A stretch of 10,104 bases of DNA, taken from a bacterium (GTDB lineage Bacteria; Actinomycetota; Humimicrobiia; Humimicrobiales; Humimicrobiaceae). Positions 1 to 7,578 of the stretch are shown piece after piece. Each line of letters opens with the position of its first letter. Positions within the stretch are counted from its first letter, which is position 1. The notes below the pieces were generated by a model that searched no databases, had not been told where the DNA came from, and saw only the letters and a program-made list of their open reading frames with translations. The stretch covers positions 1 to 10,104 of the forward strand of contig JAUWQC010000024.1 in the NCBI GenBank assembly GCA_030611285.1, read 5' to 3'. A program made the position numbers and the translations under genes.

Positions 1-106
1 CACTAAGACTATGAGTCAACATTAGTAAAATCGCAAATAGACTGCAAAATCTTAATTCTTTTGAATATGTAACCTTGATTAATTACGAATAAATAGTAAA
101 ATACTA

Positions 107-1354
107 TTATATCTCAAAATTAAAAACCAACATCATAAAAAGAAACAAACCAACTATTCCCATGGTATAGAAAAGATATAAATATATATTATGTGAATAC
201 CTTGTAGTGACCAAACCTACCCCTCCTGCCTCATAAAAGGTAAAAGCATGGCCCACACCATATCCAAATAAAGGCTTTGCCCAGATCAGCTTCCATAAGG
301 CCTTCCATTCTGCAAAACGATCCAAGACAGACAACTGAGCCTCAAGATTAGAAAATGATAAGAGGCGAATCTTAACCCACTGAAATAAATAAACCATAAT
401 CTCTCTTCTTAAAAAGAATCCTCCTCCTATAACAATAATCGTAACTATAAACACAGAAGAGATAATTTTAGTTATCTTAGCTCGAAAAGACTTAAACTTA
501 AAAAGTAAAATTAAGAAAGAGACAGCAAAACCTATCCAGATACTCCGAGTAAAACTTAAAACTAAAAAAACCAAGAAAAAAAGAGTGAGGAAAGCAAAAA
601 ATAATTTCTCTTTTTGTTTCTTACTATAAATATATAAACACATTGCCAGAATAGAGCAAGGGTGTCCAAAAAACTCTGCATAGAAGCTACTTCTCAAAAT
701 TTGGAAGTTGTTTAAAGCAATTGCCTGAGGAAGGTAGTGATAATAGTAAATTAATTGCTGAAGACCTTTGATAACGCCTATACACAAAAAAAAACCAACT
801 AATATTTTTATCCATTTTTCATTTTTTTTACCAATAGACCATACCAACCAAAAAATTAAGAAGTAACCCATAAAATCTACATATTCTCTTAGCCACCAGA
901 TAACAGATTCTCCTCCCCTAAGACTTGTTAACAAAGATACTGCTCCCCAAAAAAGAAAAAATAAGGCCAGCCAAAGTATAGTCTCTTTTTTGAAAGATAA
1001 AAATAGCTTTTTATTCTCCAAAAAAGCTCTCAACAGGGCTCCAATAAAACCAATAATAAAGAGCACACCCCAAAAAATCTCTAAAGAAGTTATTTCTTCG
1101 GTACGAAATAAGGCAGGGGAAAGGAAAAAACCTACCAAAATTAAAACTCCCCATAAAGGTTTGTAAAAAGAGACTAATAAGAAAAACAAACCAAAGAAAA
1201 GAAATAAAAATTTTACACTGCCTGAGTTAACAGAAAACCATCCTGCTGCACTTCCTAACAAAAGACCTATAAATATAGAAATTATAGCAATAAATGTTTC
1301 ATTTTTTCTTGTTATAACTTTATCTGGCATCTCTTCAACTAATTCTTCTGACAT
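107..1354 (-). CDS. O-antigen ligase / Wzy-like polymerase family membrane protein
   Basis: This polytopic membrane protein of 415 residues probably polymerises or ligates lipid-linked glycan on the outer face of the cytoplasmic membrane (Wzy_C / O-antigen ligase family). About ten hydrophobic segments follow a 20-residue acidic N-terminus. Family marks are R221 in ILRSSFYAEFFGHP, LSFTRS with R270, the periplasmic stretch DRFAEWKALWKLIWAKPLFG at 345-364, and H388 in TTRYSHNIYL followed by a Gly-rich helix; Arg and His at these places are typical of the family. The ATG at 1354 is supported by a very strong SD. The gene lies 46 bp after the GT2 gene and is probably cotranscribed with it. The protein stops within or just after the helix that follows His388, whereas relatives usually carry another membrane segment, so the C-terminus may be shortened. 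Sequence alone does not separate polymerase from ligase. Confidence 0.85.
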   Translation of the reverse strand: MSEELVEEMPDKVITRKNETFIAIISIFIGLLLGSAAGWFSVNSGSVKFLFLFFGLFFLLVSFYKPLWGVLILVGFFLSPALFRTEEITSLEIFWGVLFIIGFIGALLRAFLENKKLFLSFKKETILWLALFFLFWGAVSLLTSLRGGESVIWWLREYVDFMGYFLIFWLVWSIGKKNEKWIKILVGFFLCIGVIKGLQQLIYYYHYLPQAIALNNFQILRSSFYAEFFGHPCSILAMCLYIYSKKQKEKLFFAFLTLFFLVFLVLSFTRSIWIGFAVSFLILLFKFKSFRAKITKIISSVFIVTIIVIGGGFFLRREIMVYLFQWVKIRLLSFSNLEAQLSVLDRFAEWKALWKLIWAKPLFGYGVGHAFTFYEAGGVGLVTTRYSHNIYLYLFYTMGIVGLFLFMMLVFNFEI

Positions 1355-1365
1355 TCTCCAATCTT

Positions 1366-1374
1366 ACCTCCTTT
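1366..1374 (-). promoter_or_regulatory. Strong Shine-Dalgarno of the ligase/polymerase gene
   Basis: The minus strand reads AAAGGAGGT, a nine-base match to the anti-SD at the 3' end of 16S rRNA, 11 bases before the ATG at 1354. It is the best SD in the window and supports that start. The GT2 gene just upstream has a weaker AAAGGT (2597-2602) at the same 11-base spacing. Confidence 0.8.
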
Positions 1375-1400
1375 CCCCTTTGCGAACTACCAACCCCGAA

Positions 1401-2585
1401 CTATAATATCTTTATATAAACAGGCCTTACGCCTTTTGTTTTTTTCTTCTTAAGCATTCCCCGTCCGTTTAATCTAAAACTCTTGAAATCCTGTTTTTCT
1501 AAATCCGCATATACTCTTTTACTTATAAGAAAACCCTCATTATTTGGCTCAATAATTATAACTTCTTTCCTCACCCATTCTTCCACTTTTTTTAAAAAAA
1601 GCAAATTATCTCTTAAATTGTCCAGTACTTCCAAAGTTAGAATTAAGGCATCAAAAGATTTTTCTCTAAATTCAATTTTTTTTGTCTCCTCTTTTGATAA
1701 ATAGTAATGGACAATCTCTTTTTCTCCCCCCGTACTCTCCGGAGAAAAAGATTCACTTTTTATTAAATGGGGTAATAATCGTGATTGATTAAAAAAATCT
1801 TTCCCCCAGTGCAAAAATAGAATTTTTTTATAACTGCCTAACTCTTTTTCAAAAAATGTATTATACCTGGGTTCCATAGGAAATATCTTTTTATAAAAGG
1901 GCCTTAAAATATCTTTCATAAAAGAGGGGATTGTCAATCTTGCCCAATGGAGCCTGCCGCAGGTAGTAAATATACAAGGAAAATTTTCTCGATGTTTAAC
2001 CCATACCCTTTTATGCGCCTCTAAAAGCCCACTATAATTCAGACCAGGAGAATAATGATGAATAAACGCTGGAATAGCGTACGCTTTTAGTCCCCTTTCC
2101 TTAACCATCAAACAATAATCTACACCATAAGCATGCCATCCCTCTAATTCCTCATCAAATTTTAACCTATCAAAAACTACTTTTGGAATTATTAACACAG
2201 CCTCATCTAAAGTTTGCACTTCTTCCGGTTCAGAAAAAGGCTCGCTCCAAAGCTGGCTCCTATCCTTTATAAATCCCCGTCTTTCTCCATTATCCATTTT
2301 TCCACTACAACCGACAATTCCTAAAGAGGGGATATTCCCCAACATTTTCTCTACATCTTCCAACCAGAATTTACTATAAAATACTACGTCTTGATGAACA
2401 AATAATATATATCTCCCTTTTGCTTTTTCTCCTCCATAATTCAGTCCCCTGGAAGCTGAGCTAAATGTTCCTCGTCTGTTATCTATCTTAATCAATTCGA
2501 ATTTAGCAGTCTGCTCCCTGAGGCTTTTTAGCAGGCAATTATTAAAACTTTCCTCATCGTTATATACGCATACCACAGAAAACAT
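1401..2585 (-). CDS. GT2-type glycosyltransferase with methyltransferase-like C-terminal tail
   Basis: This 394-residue protein has no membrane segment and is probably a cytoplasmic sugar transferase adding a residue to the lipid-linked glycan. Residues 1-200 look like a GT-A fold of the 'Glycosyltransferase like family' (PF13712 type). It begins FSVVCVYND, has the nucleotide-sugar region ELIKIDNRRG (30-39), and has FVHQDV (62-67) with D66 where other GT2 enzymes carry DXD. The acceptor side shows GWHAYGVDYCLMVKERG (149-165, with D156) and HHYS (176-179). Residues 253-348 resemble a class I methyltransferase: a beta-strand KKILFLHWG, then FDALILTLEVLDNL and VIIIEPN, like the later motifs of Methyltransf_11/23. 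The Gly-rich SAM loop is not recognisable, so this tail may not bind SAM. The ATG at 2585 has AAAGGT 11 bases upstream. The gene lies between the flippase (97 bp gap) and the ligase (46 bp gap). Confidence 0.85.
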   Translation of the reverse strand: MFSVVCVYNDEESFNNCLLKSLREQTAKFELIKIDNRRGTFSSASRGLNYGGEKAKGRYILFVHQDVVFYSKFWLEDVEKMLGNIPSLGIVGCSGKMDNGERRGFIKDRSQLWSEPFSEPEEVQTLDEAVLIIPKVVFDRLKFDEELEGWHAYGVDYCLMVKERGLKAYAIPAFIHHYSPGLNYSGLLEAHKRVWVKHRENFPCIFTTCGRLHWARLTIPSFMKDILRPFYKKIFPMEPRYNTFFEKELGSYKKILFLHWGKDFFNQSRLLPHLIKSESFSPESTGGEKEIVHYYLSKEETKKIEFREKSFDALILTLEVLDNLRDNLLFLKKVEEWVRKEVIIIEPNNEGFLISKRVYADLEKQDFKSFRLNGRGMLKKKKTKGVRPVYIKIL

Positions 2586-2682
2586 TTTTTTCTCTTACCT
2601 TTAACTCATCTTTAAATAAACTTGTATCTTTATTTTAGAATATAGCATAAATAGAGGATAAAGACAATAATTTCATTAATGG

Positions 2683-4101
2683 TTATTTCTTTAAAATTTC
2701 CTTTCTAAATTGAGTTATCTCTTTAAATGTTATTCCTTTTAAGAGCAAAATAAAAATTGAATAAATAACTATCCCTATTGATATTGATAAAAAAAGGTTG
2801 TCTCTTCTAAAATAGTATATAAACCCACCCATCAAGACCGCGGCAATGAAAGGTTTTAGGAAAAGTTTTACTATTTCCATTCTATTAACTATTCGTAAAT
2901 AATAAAATAGATATCCCGATAATACAAGGTTACCAATAACTGTAGCTACGGCCGCTCCCTTTAAACCAAAGCGAGGAATTAAAATCAAGTTCAAAATAAT
3001 ATTGGTAAGAGCTCCCCATATTACACCAAATAGATATCTTTTCTCTTTATTACAGGCAAGAAAGGAGTGTTCATAGATGCATCTTATACAAATTATTACC
3101 ACGCTCCAGATTAATATTTGAAAAGCGACTACACCACCACTGAATTCTTCTCCGTAAAGAAGACCCATAATGGGCCTGGCAAGTATCGTCCCCCCCACCC
3201 CTAAGGGAAAAGCCACCACACTAAGAAGTCTTGTTGAGGAAATTATTAAAGTTTGTAATTTTTTCTCTGACTCTTTATAATATCTTGACATAGAGGGAAA
3301 TATCACATTTACAAAGATGGGAATAAATGTCCAGATAAATAATATTATCCTATAGGCTGCACTGTACCATCCGACAATTTTGTCTCCTTTAATAAATCCA
3401 AGCATCACTATATCAAAATTATAATAAATCGGAATCATCATTGAGGCAGCTCCCATAGGTAAGGCCCTCTTTAATAAATTCTTCCAAAAAGAAAAATTAA
3501 ATTTTAAACTTATTTTTCCAAATTTTTTAGCAAAAACATAAATAAGAAATATGACGGGAATGAAATTTCCTAAAACCCAGAGACAGGGAATCCAAAGTAG
3601 TTGTTCTGGATTTTTTACCAAAATAAATATAGAGGCAGCGTAAAAAAGCATCATCAATATTCTCGATATCCCCATAAATTCCATTCTCTCTATACCCTGA
3701 AAAAGCCATTCTATCGACAGAGCAGAAGAAAATAGGGTAAAACCATAAAAAATAATTAAATATTTTATCTGGATAGGTTTATGGATTAAACTTACAAAAA
3801 TAAATAATAATCCAAAAGAGAGAAAAGCTAAAACCAATCTTAAAGTAATTATATTACCTGCATAGATATTTATATCGTCCTTATTCCTTGCCACTTCTCG
3901 TATCCCTAGTGTTATTAAACCCAGATTAGGAATCAATATAAAAAAAGTAAGTATTCCCCGAGCCCAACCAATCTTGCCAAAATTTTCAGGACCTAAAATT
4001 CTGGCCAAATATACTACAACTAAAAACGAAACAAAGCGTAATATAAATTCAGCCGCGGAAAGCGAAAGAAAATTCTTAACAACTCTTCTTATAGTACCCA
4101 T
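2683..4101 (-). CDS. Wzx-type polysaccharide flippase (MOP/PST family)
   Basis: This is a polytopic protein of 472 residues with about 14 hydrophobic segments, the usual length and layout for polysaccharide-transport members of the MOP superfamily. It probably flips undecaprenyl-linked oligosaccharide from the cytoplasmic to the outer leaflet. Typical marks are LARILGPENFGKIG (32-45), EWLFQGIER (131-139), FDIVMLGFI (229-237) and, in the C-terminal half, LNLILIPRFGLKGAA (370-384). The reading frame reaches a TTG at 4107, but AGAGG at 4109-4113 lies only two bases from that TTG and seven from the ATG at 4099-4101, so the ATG is chosen. The gene starts about 60 bp past a terminator-like hairpin, so it may have its own promoter or depend on readthrough; I see no convincing -35/-10 pair in 4108-4170. 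Substrate is unknown. Confidence 0.9.
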   Translation of the reverse strand: MGTIRRVVKNFLSLSAAEFILRFVSFLVVVYLARILGPENFGKIGWARGILTFFILIPNLGLITLGIREVARNKDDINIYAGNIITLRLVLAFLSFGLLFIFVSLIHKPIQIKYLIIFYGFTLFSSALSIEWLFQGIERMEFMGISRILMMLFYAASIFILVKNPEQLLWIPCLWVLGNFIPVIFLIYVFAKKFGKISLKFNFSFWKNLLKRALPMGAASMMIPIYYNFDIVMLGFIKGDKIVGWYSAAYRIILFIWTFIPIFVNVIFPSMSRYYKESEKKLQTLIISSTRLLSVVAFPLGVGGTILARPIMGLLYGEEFSGGVVAFQILIWSVVIICIRCIYEHSFLACNKEKRYLFGVIWGALTNIILNLILIPRFGLKGAAVATVIGNLVLSGYLFYYLRIVNRMEIVKLFLKPFIAAVLMGGFIYYFRRDNLFLSISIGIVIYSIFILLLKGITFKEITQFRKEILKK

Positions 4102-4108
4102 CTCCAAT

Positions 4109-4113
4109 CCTCT
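4109..4113 (-). promoter_or_regulatory. Shine-Dalgarno that decides the flippase start
   Basis: AGAGG on the minus strand is seven bases from the ATG at 4101 and only two bases from the alternative TTG at 4107. This spacing favours the ATG. Confidence 0.6.
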
Positions 4114-4164
4114 TTTGATTATTTTCCTGATTATGCTTTACAATTTATATATATTTAGAAAATC

Positions 4165-4245
4165 TTGATAAAAAAAGCCATCATTCCTCCAGGATAAGGA
4201 AAATTAAAAACAATAACCCTTATCAAAAAGGGGGAGCTGATGGCT
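4165..4245 (-). terminator. Nested hairpin terminator or attenuator after the CBM-repeat gene
   Basis: On the minus strand, 16 bases past the stop codon of the repeat-protein gene, AGCCATCA (4245-4238) pairs with TGATGGCT (4183-4176). Inside it CTCC (4236-4233) pairs with GGAG (4190-4187), and GATAAGG (4224-4218) pairs perfectly with CCTTATC (4199-4193) around an 18-base loop. The distal arm ends directly in a run of seven T (4176-4170, the first inside the stem). This is the layout of an intrinsic terminator with an unusually long, interrupted stem. A second possibility is visible: TTGATAA (4226-4220) can also pair with TTATCAA (4171-4165) beyond the T-run, competing with the inner stem. The element separates the two GT-C genes and repeat protein from the flippase group. 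Confidence 0.6.
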
Positions 4246-4260
4246 AAGAAAAACAGCATA

Positions 4261-6219
4261 TTATTTTTTGAATATTATCCTCAGAAGAAAAAATAAAAGC
4301 AAGGCATATATAAGAAAATAAAAAATAAAAAAGGGTTTATCCTCTGCAATTCCTCTTAAAAACTTTATTCTCATGTATAAAGGAAATTCTTCCAATCTAA
4401 CTTCATCGAACCAGACACTTCCCTCCCCCAGTCTTTTAGCAAGACCCACTCTAATCATCTTTGTATCTTTTGGTGTAAAAATTGAATTTTCCTTAAGGTC
4501 CCATGAAGAGCTAGCAGTTCTAACTCCATATTCTTTCTCAATCTCTTTACCATCCTTATCTAGACACTCAAGAGTAAGAAGTACATTTTCTCTATCCTTT
4601 ATGTCTGATTTCAGGCGGGCTTTTAATTTATAAAATTTTTCTGGCTCAACGGGTACTTTCTGGAAAAACCAGCTCCAGCCTTCAGTTGCCTGCATACATC
4701 TATCTCCTGTATAAGGATCTTCTTCGTCAATGGACCATCCTCCCTTTGCATCTTCTAACCAATAATCTGGTTTGTCTAATCCCCTCTCAAAACCTGGGTT
4801 AGAAAGAAGGAAGGAAGATGTCTTTTCTAATTTAACCTCATCGAACCAGACACTTCCCTCCCCTTGTCTTTTAGCAAGACCCACTCTAATCATCTTTGTA
4901 TCTTTGGGAGTAAAAATTGAATTTTCCTTAAGGTGCCATGAAGAGGCAGCAGTTCTAACTCCATTTTCTCTTTTAATCACTTCACCATATTCATTTAGAC
5001 ACGTAAGAGTAAGAAGCGTATTTTCTCCAATCTTTATGTCTGATTTCAGGTATACTTTTAATTTATAAAATTTTTCTGGCTCAACAGGTACCTCCTGGAA
5101 AATCCAGCTCCAGGATACAGTTGCCTGCATACACTTCTTTCCTATATAAGGATCTCCTTCGTCAATGAACCATCCTCCCTCTGCATCTTCTGACCAGGAG
5201 TCTGGTTTGTCTAATCCCCTCTCAAAACCTGGGTTAGAAAGAGGGAACGAGGAAATCTTTGCCAATCTAACTTCATCAAACCAGACGCTTCCCTCCCCTT
5301 GTCTTTTAGCAAGACTTACTCTAATCATCTTTGTATCTTTGGGTGTAAAAATTGAATTTTCCTTAAGGTCCCATGAAGAGGCAACAGTTCTAATTCCATT
5401 TTCTCTTTTAATCACTTCACCATATTCATTTAGACACTCGAGAGTAAGAAGCGTATTTTCTCTATCCTTTATGTCTGATTTCAGGCGGGCTTTTAATTTA
5501 TAAAATTTTTCTGGCTCGACGGGTACTTTCTGGGAAAGCCAGCTCCAGCCTTCAGTTACCTGCATACATCTATCTCCTATATAAGGATCTTCTTCGTCAA
5601 TGGACCATCCTCCCTTTACATCTTCTAACCAGGAGTCTGGTTTATCTAATCCCCTCTCAAAACCTGGGTTAGAAAGAGGGAACGAGGAAATCTTTGCCAG
5701 TCTAACTTCATCGAACCAGACGCTTCCCTCACCCAGTCTTTTAGCAAGACCTACTCTAATCGTCTTTGTATCTTTGGAAGTAAAAATTGAATTTTCCTTA
5801 AGGTGCCAGGAAGAGCTAGCACTTCTCACTCCATATTCTCTTTTAATCACTTTACCATATTTATTTAGACACGTAAGAGTAAGAAGTGCATTTTCTCCAA
5901 TCTTTATGTCTGATTTCAGGTATGCTTTTAATCTATAAAATTTTTCTGGCTCAACGGGTATCTTCTGGGAAAGCCAGTTCCAGCCTTCAGTTGCCTGCAT
6001 ACACTTCTCTCCTATATAAGGTTCTCCTTCATCAATGGACCATCCTTCCTTTGCATCTTCTACCCAGGAGTCTGGTTTCTCTAATCCCATCTCAAAACCA
6101 GAATTAAGCACCTTCGGACTGATAATCTTTTTTTCCTCTTTGAGAATGCCATATGTAAGGATTAATAATATCCCCACCCCTATGCTTATCAAAATTAAAG
6201 CTAACTTTCCTATCTTCAT
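4261..6219 (-). CDS. Membrane-anchored protein with four tandem CBM4/9-like domains
   Basis: This protein of 652 residues is not a member of any named family that I recognise. A hydrophobic segment at 5-26 acts as an uncleaved signal or signal anchor (no clear signal-peptidase site). Four 145-residue repeats begin at residues 39, 184, 329 and 474. A second hydrophobic segment at 629-649 is followed by a basic end (RIIFKK). Each repeat starts N-x-GFE-x-GL-x-KPD-x-W, contains VEPEKFY-x-LK and SSW-x-LKENSIFT, and ends GEGSVWFDEV-x-L. This order is typical of galactose-binding-like beta-sandwich domains such as CBM4/9, so binding to glycan is likely but not shown. Each repeat has two cysteines (73 and 117 in the first), which could form a disulfide outside the cytoplasm. 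The ATG overlaps the stop of the GT-C gene as ATGA and has GGGGGAAG just upstream. No catalytic domain is visible. The likely role is a surface scaffold or glycan anchor. Confidence 0.85.
   Translation of the reverse strand: MKIGKLALILISIGVGILLILTYGILKEEKKIISPKVLNSGFEMGLEKPDSWVEDAKEGWSIDEGEPYIGEKCMQATEGWNWLSQKIPVEPEKFYRLKAYLKSDIKIGENALLTLTCLNKYGKVIKREYGVRSASSSWHLKENSIFTSKDTKTIRVGLAKRLGEGSVWFDEVRLAKISSFPLSNPGFERGLDKPDSWLEDVKGGWSIDEEDPYIGDRCMQVTEGWSWLSQKVPVEPEKFYKLKARLKSDIKDRENTLLTLECLNEYGEVIKRENGIRTVASSWDLKENSIFTPKDTKMIRVSLAKRQGEGSVWFDEVRLAKISSFPLSNPGFERGLDKPDSWSEDAEGGWFIDEGDPYIGKKCMQATVSWSWIFQEVPVEPEKFYKLKVYLKSDIKIGENTLLTLTCLNEYGEVIKRENGVRTAASSWHLKENSIFTPKDTKMIRVGLAKRQGEGSVWFDEVKLEKTSSFLLSNPGFERGLDKPDYWLEDAKGGWSIDEEDPYTGDRCMQATEGWSWFFQKVPVEPEKFYKLKARLKSDIKDRENVLLTLECLDKDGKEIEKEYGVRTASSSWDLKENSIFTPKDTKMIRVGLAKRLGEGSVWFDEVRLEEFPLYMRIKFLRGIAEDKPFFIFYFLIYALLLFFLLRIIFKK
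4366..6105 (-). repeat. Four in-frame tandem repeats of exactly 435 bp
   Basis: Units lie at 5671-6105, 5236-5670, 4801-5235 and 4366-4800 (first to fourth in the protein; the last diverges near its end). Matching points such as 4731, 5166, 5601 and 6036 are exactly 435 bp apart, with no insertion or deletion. Similarity is strong at the DNA level, silent positions included: 5210-5264 and 5645-5699 are identical over 55 bp. Unit variants are interleaved: units 1 and 3 share IKIGEN, LTLTC and SWHLKEN, and units 2 and 4 share GDRCMQ, IKDREN, LTLEC and SWDLKEN, but units 1 and 4 share EYGVR and RLGEG while units 2 and 3 share RENG and RQGEG. Confidence 0.95.
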
Positions 6220-7541
6220 ACTTCCCCCTTTTTTCTCAGAAAATATCCTTTAAAGACCAAATATATCATCCAAAAACAAACTCCTGAGAATATACTGCGA
6301 AAAATCCCGATAAAATTAGCCGCTGAATAATACTGGTTTATAATCTCAAACGGACTACGCAGACTCATAAAATAAGAAGGATTAAGGGGAGCAAAAAGGT
6401 AGCCCGCAAGAGCTTCTTTCCATTGAAAAGTATAAACTATCCAACACAAAATCTGGATGGCAAAAAGGCCGATGAATCTTTTGTCTTCCACTACCTGTAA
6501 TGTTAAAAAAGGAATCAACCACATAAAATAATGAGGGTGGAAGAAACAAGTGGCAAAAAAGAAAAGCAGCAGGCCAAGAACACTTTTCCACAAATCAACA
6601 AAAGAATGATTAGTCTTAAAGTAGGTATATAAAAACAAAATGGTATACCCTGCAAAAAAGATAAATATTACATCATAAGCAAATCCTAGCGGAAATCGCA
6701 GACTCATCAAATAATTGGTATGGGGCAATTTTGCCAGTGACTCTACCTCACTAACTCCATAAAACAACTTAGATAAAGCTGCCATTATTCCTAAGGGCAG
6801 GAGTCCCCAAAATGCTAATTTTAAGCGTTGCCGCAATCCCTTTCCTAAAATAATCACGAAAAAAGGTAGTAAGATTAAAGGATATAGCCTGATAATAACA
6901 GCTACTCCCAGAGAAAAAAGAGCTCTTACCGATAAATTATTTTTAGCATAGTATAAACTCAATAAAATAAAAAAAATAGCCATAGGTTCATATCTAGAAA
7001 AAATGAAGGCAGCAAATATTACCACTGGATTAAGCAGCCAGAACTTAAAAGCAGTAACTCCCTTCTTTTTATCCAGAAAAATAGCCAGAAGTAAAAATGC
7101 GCAGCCTAAATCAAAAATCAGGTAAGGGAGCTTAAAAAGAAAAAGAGTTCTGAATACATTGGAATGAATAATAAATTCCTTCCATACTGACCAACTTGCC
7201 GAGCCTGTTGCCCCCGGAAGTGCACCTTCAAGATAGGGCATTAGAGGTTTAAAAATTAAAAGAAAAAAGGCATGGATGTAGTGGACAAATGTCTGTCCTA
7301 TACCTACCCATAAAACTCCACCATAAGCCATCAGGGATGATCGTTGATAAACGCTCAGTAGATCAAGATGTAAGGCAATGGGCATAAAGGCAAGCCTGAT
7401 TAAAAGTCCAACTAAAAGCCATTTATAGATACTTCTTTTTACAGCTGGGTCCTGGCGATACACAGAAGGAATTAACCGAGAGAATAACCCTCTCATTCCT
7501 TTACCTGAATTTTTTAGTCTATTAAACATTCTGTTACTCAC
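6216..7541 (-). CDS. GT-C glycosyltransferase, GT87/PIG-M-like
   Basis: This is a polytopic integral membrane protein of 441 residues, probably a polyprenyl-phosphate-sugar-dependent transferase acting on the outer face of the membrane. About 40 polar residues precede the first helix (41-56), followed directly by ALHLDLLSVY with H58 and D60, where GT-C enzymes carry their acidic catalytic motif in the first outer loop. Further marks are KLPYLIFDLG (137-146), FWLLNPVVIFAAFIFSRYEP (167-186), IIRLYPLILLP (217-227) and HPHYFMWLIP (335-344), as in PIG-M and DUF2029/GT87-type mannosyltransferases. Sugar and acceptor are unknown. The longest frame begins with GTG at 7541. An ATG four codons in (7529) is possible, and neither has a strong SD. 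The gene lies 37 bp after the other GT-C gene, and its stop overlaps the start of the repeat-protein gene by 4 bp, so translational coupling is likely. Confidence 0.8.
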   Translation of the reverse strand: MSNRMFNRLKNSGKGMRGLFSRLIPSVYRQDPAVKRSIYKWLLVGLLIRLAFMPIALHLDLLSVYQRSSLMAYGGVLWVGIGQTFVHYIHAFFLLIFKPLMPYLEGALPGATGSASWSVWKEFIIHSNVFRTLFLFKLPYLIFDLGCAFLLLAIFLDKKKGVTAFKFWLLNPVVIFAAFIFSRYEPMAIFFILLSLYYAKNNLSVRALFSLGVAVIIRLYPLILLPFFVIILGKGLRQRLKLAFWGLLPLGIMAALSKLFYGVSEVESLAKLPHTNYLMSLRFPLGFAYDVIFIFFAGYTILFLYTYFKTNHSFVDLWKSVLGLLLFFFATCFFHPHYFMWLIPFLTLQVVEDKRFIGLFAIQILCWIVYTFQWKEALAGYLFAPLNPSYFMSLRSPFEIINQYYSAANFIGIFRSIFSGVCFWMIYLVFKGYFLRKKGEV

Positions 7542-7578
7542 AGCTCATCTTTATAAATAACTTCCCTTTTGAATAAAA

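Noticed and set aside
92..108. AATAGTA/TACTATT hairpin at the end of the ligase gene
   Set aside because: It is a 7-bp inverted repeat with a 3-base loop, but each arm has only one G-C pair and no clear T-run follows, so it is too weak to call a terminator.
1483..1704. Plus-strand frame opposite the GT2 gene, and similar short frames within the flippase, 6216-7541 and 7579-9582 genes
   Set aside because: They are shadows of convincing minus-strand genes and lack SD sequences or family motifs.
4240..4296. Plus-strand 18-codon frame MAKKNSILFFEYYPQKKK with a GGGGGAG Shine-Dalgarno
   Set aside because: The SD-like tract and ATG are part of the hairpin arms of the minus-strand terminator, and the frame runs into the 3' end of the repeat gene. 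It could be a remnant of a mobile-element gene, but nothing else supports that.
4373..5938. Four similar plus-strand frames of 86-112 codons opposite the repeat gene
   Set aside because: They recur at the 435-bp period because they are the antisense of the repeats. They have no SD and no recognisable domain, and the minus frame is the one with a domain pattern.
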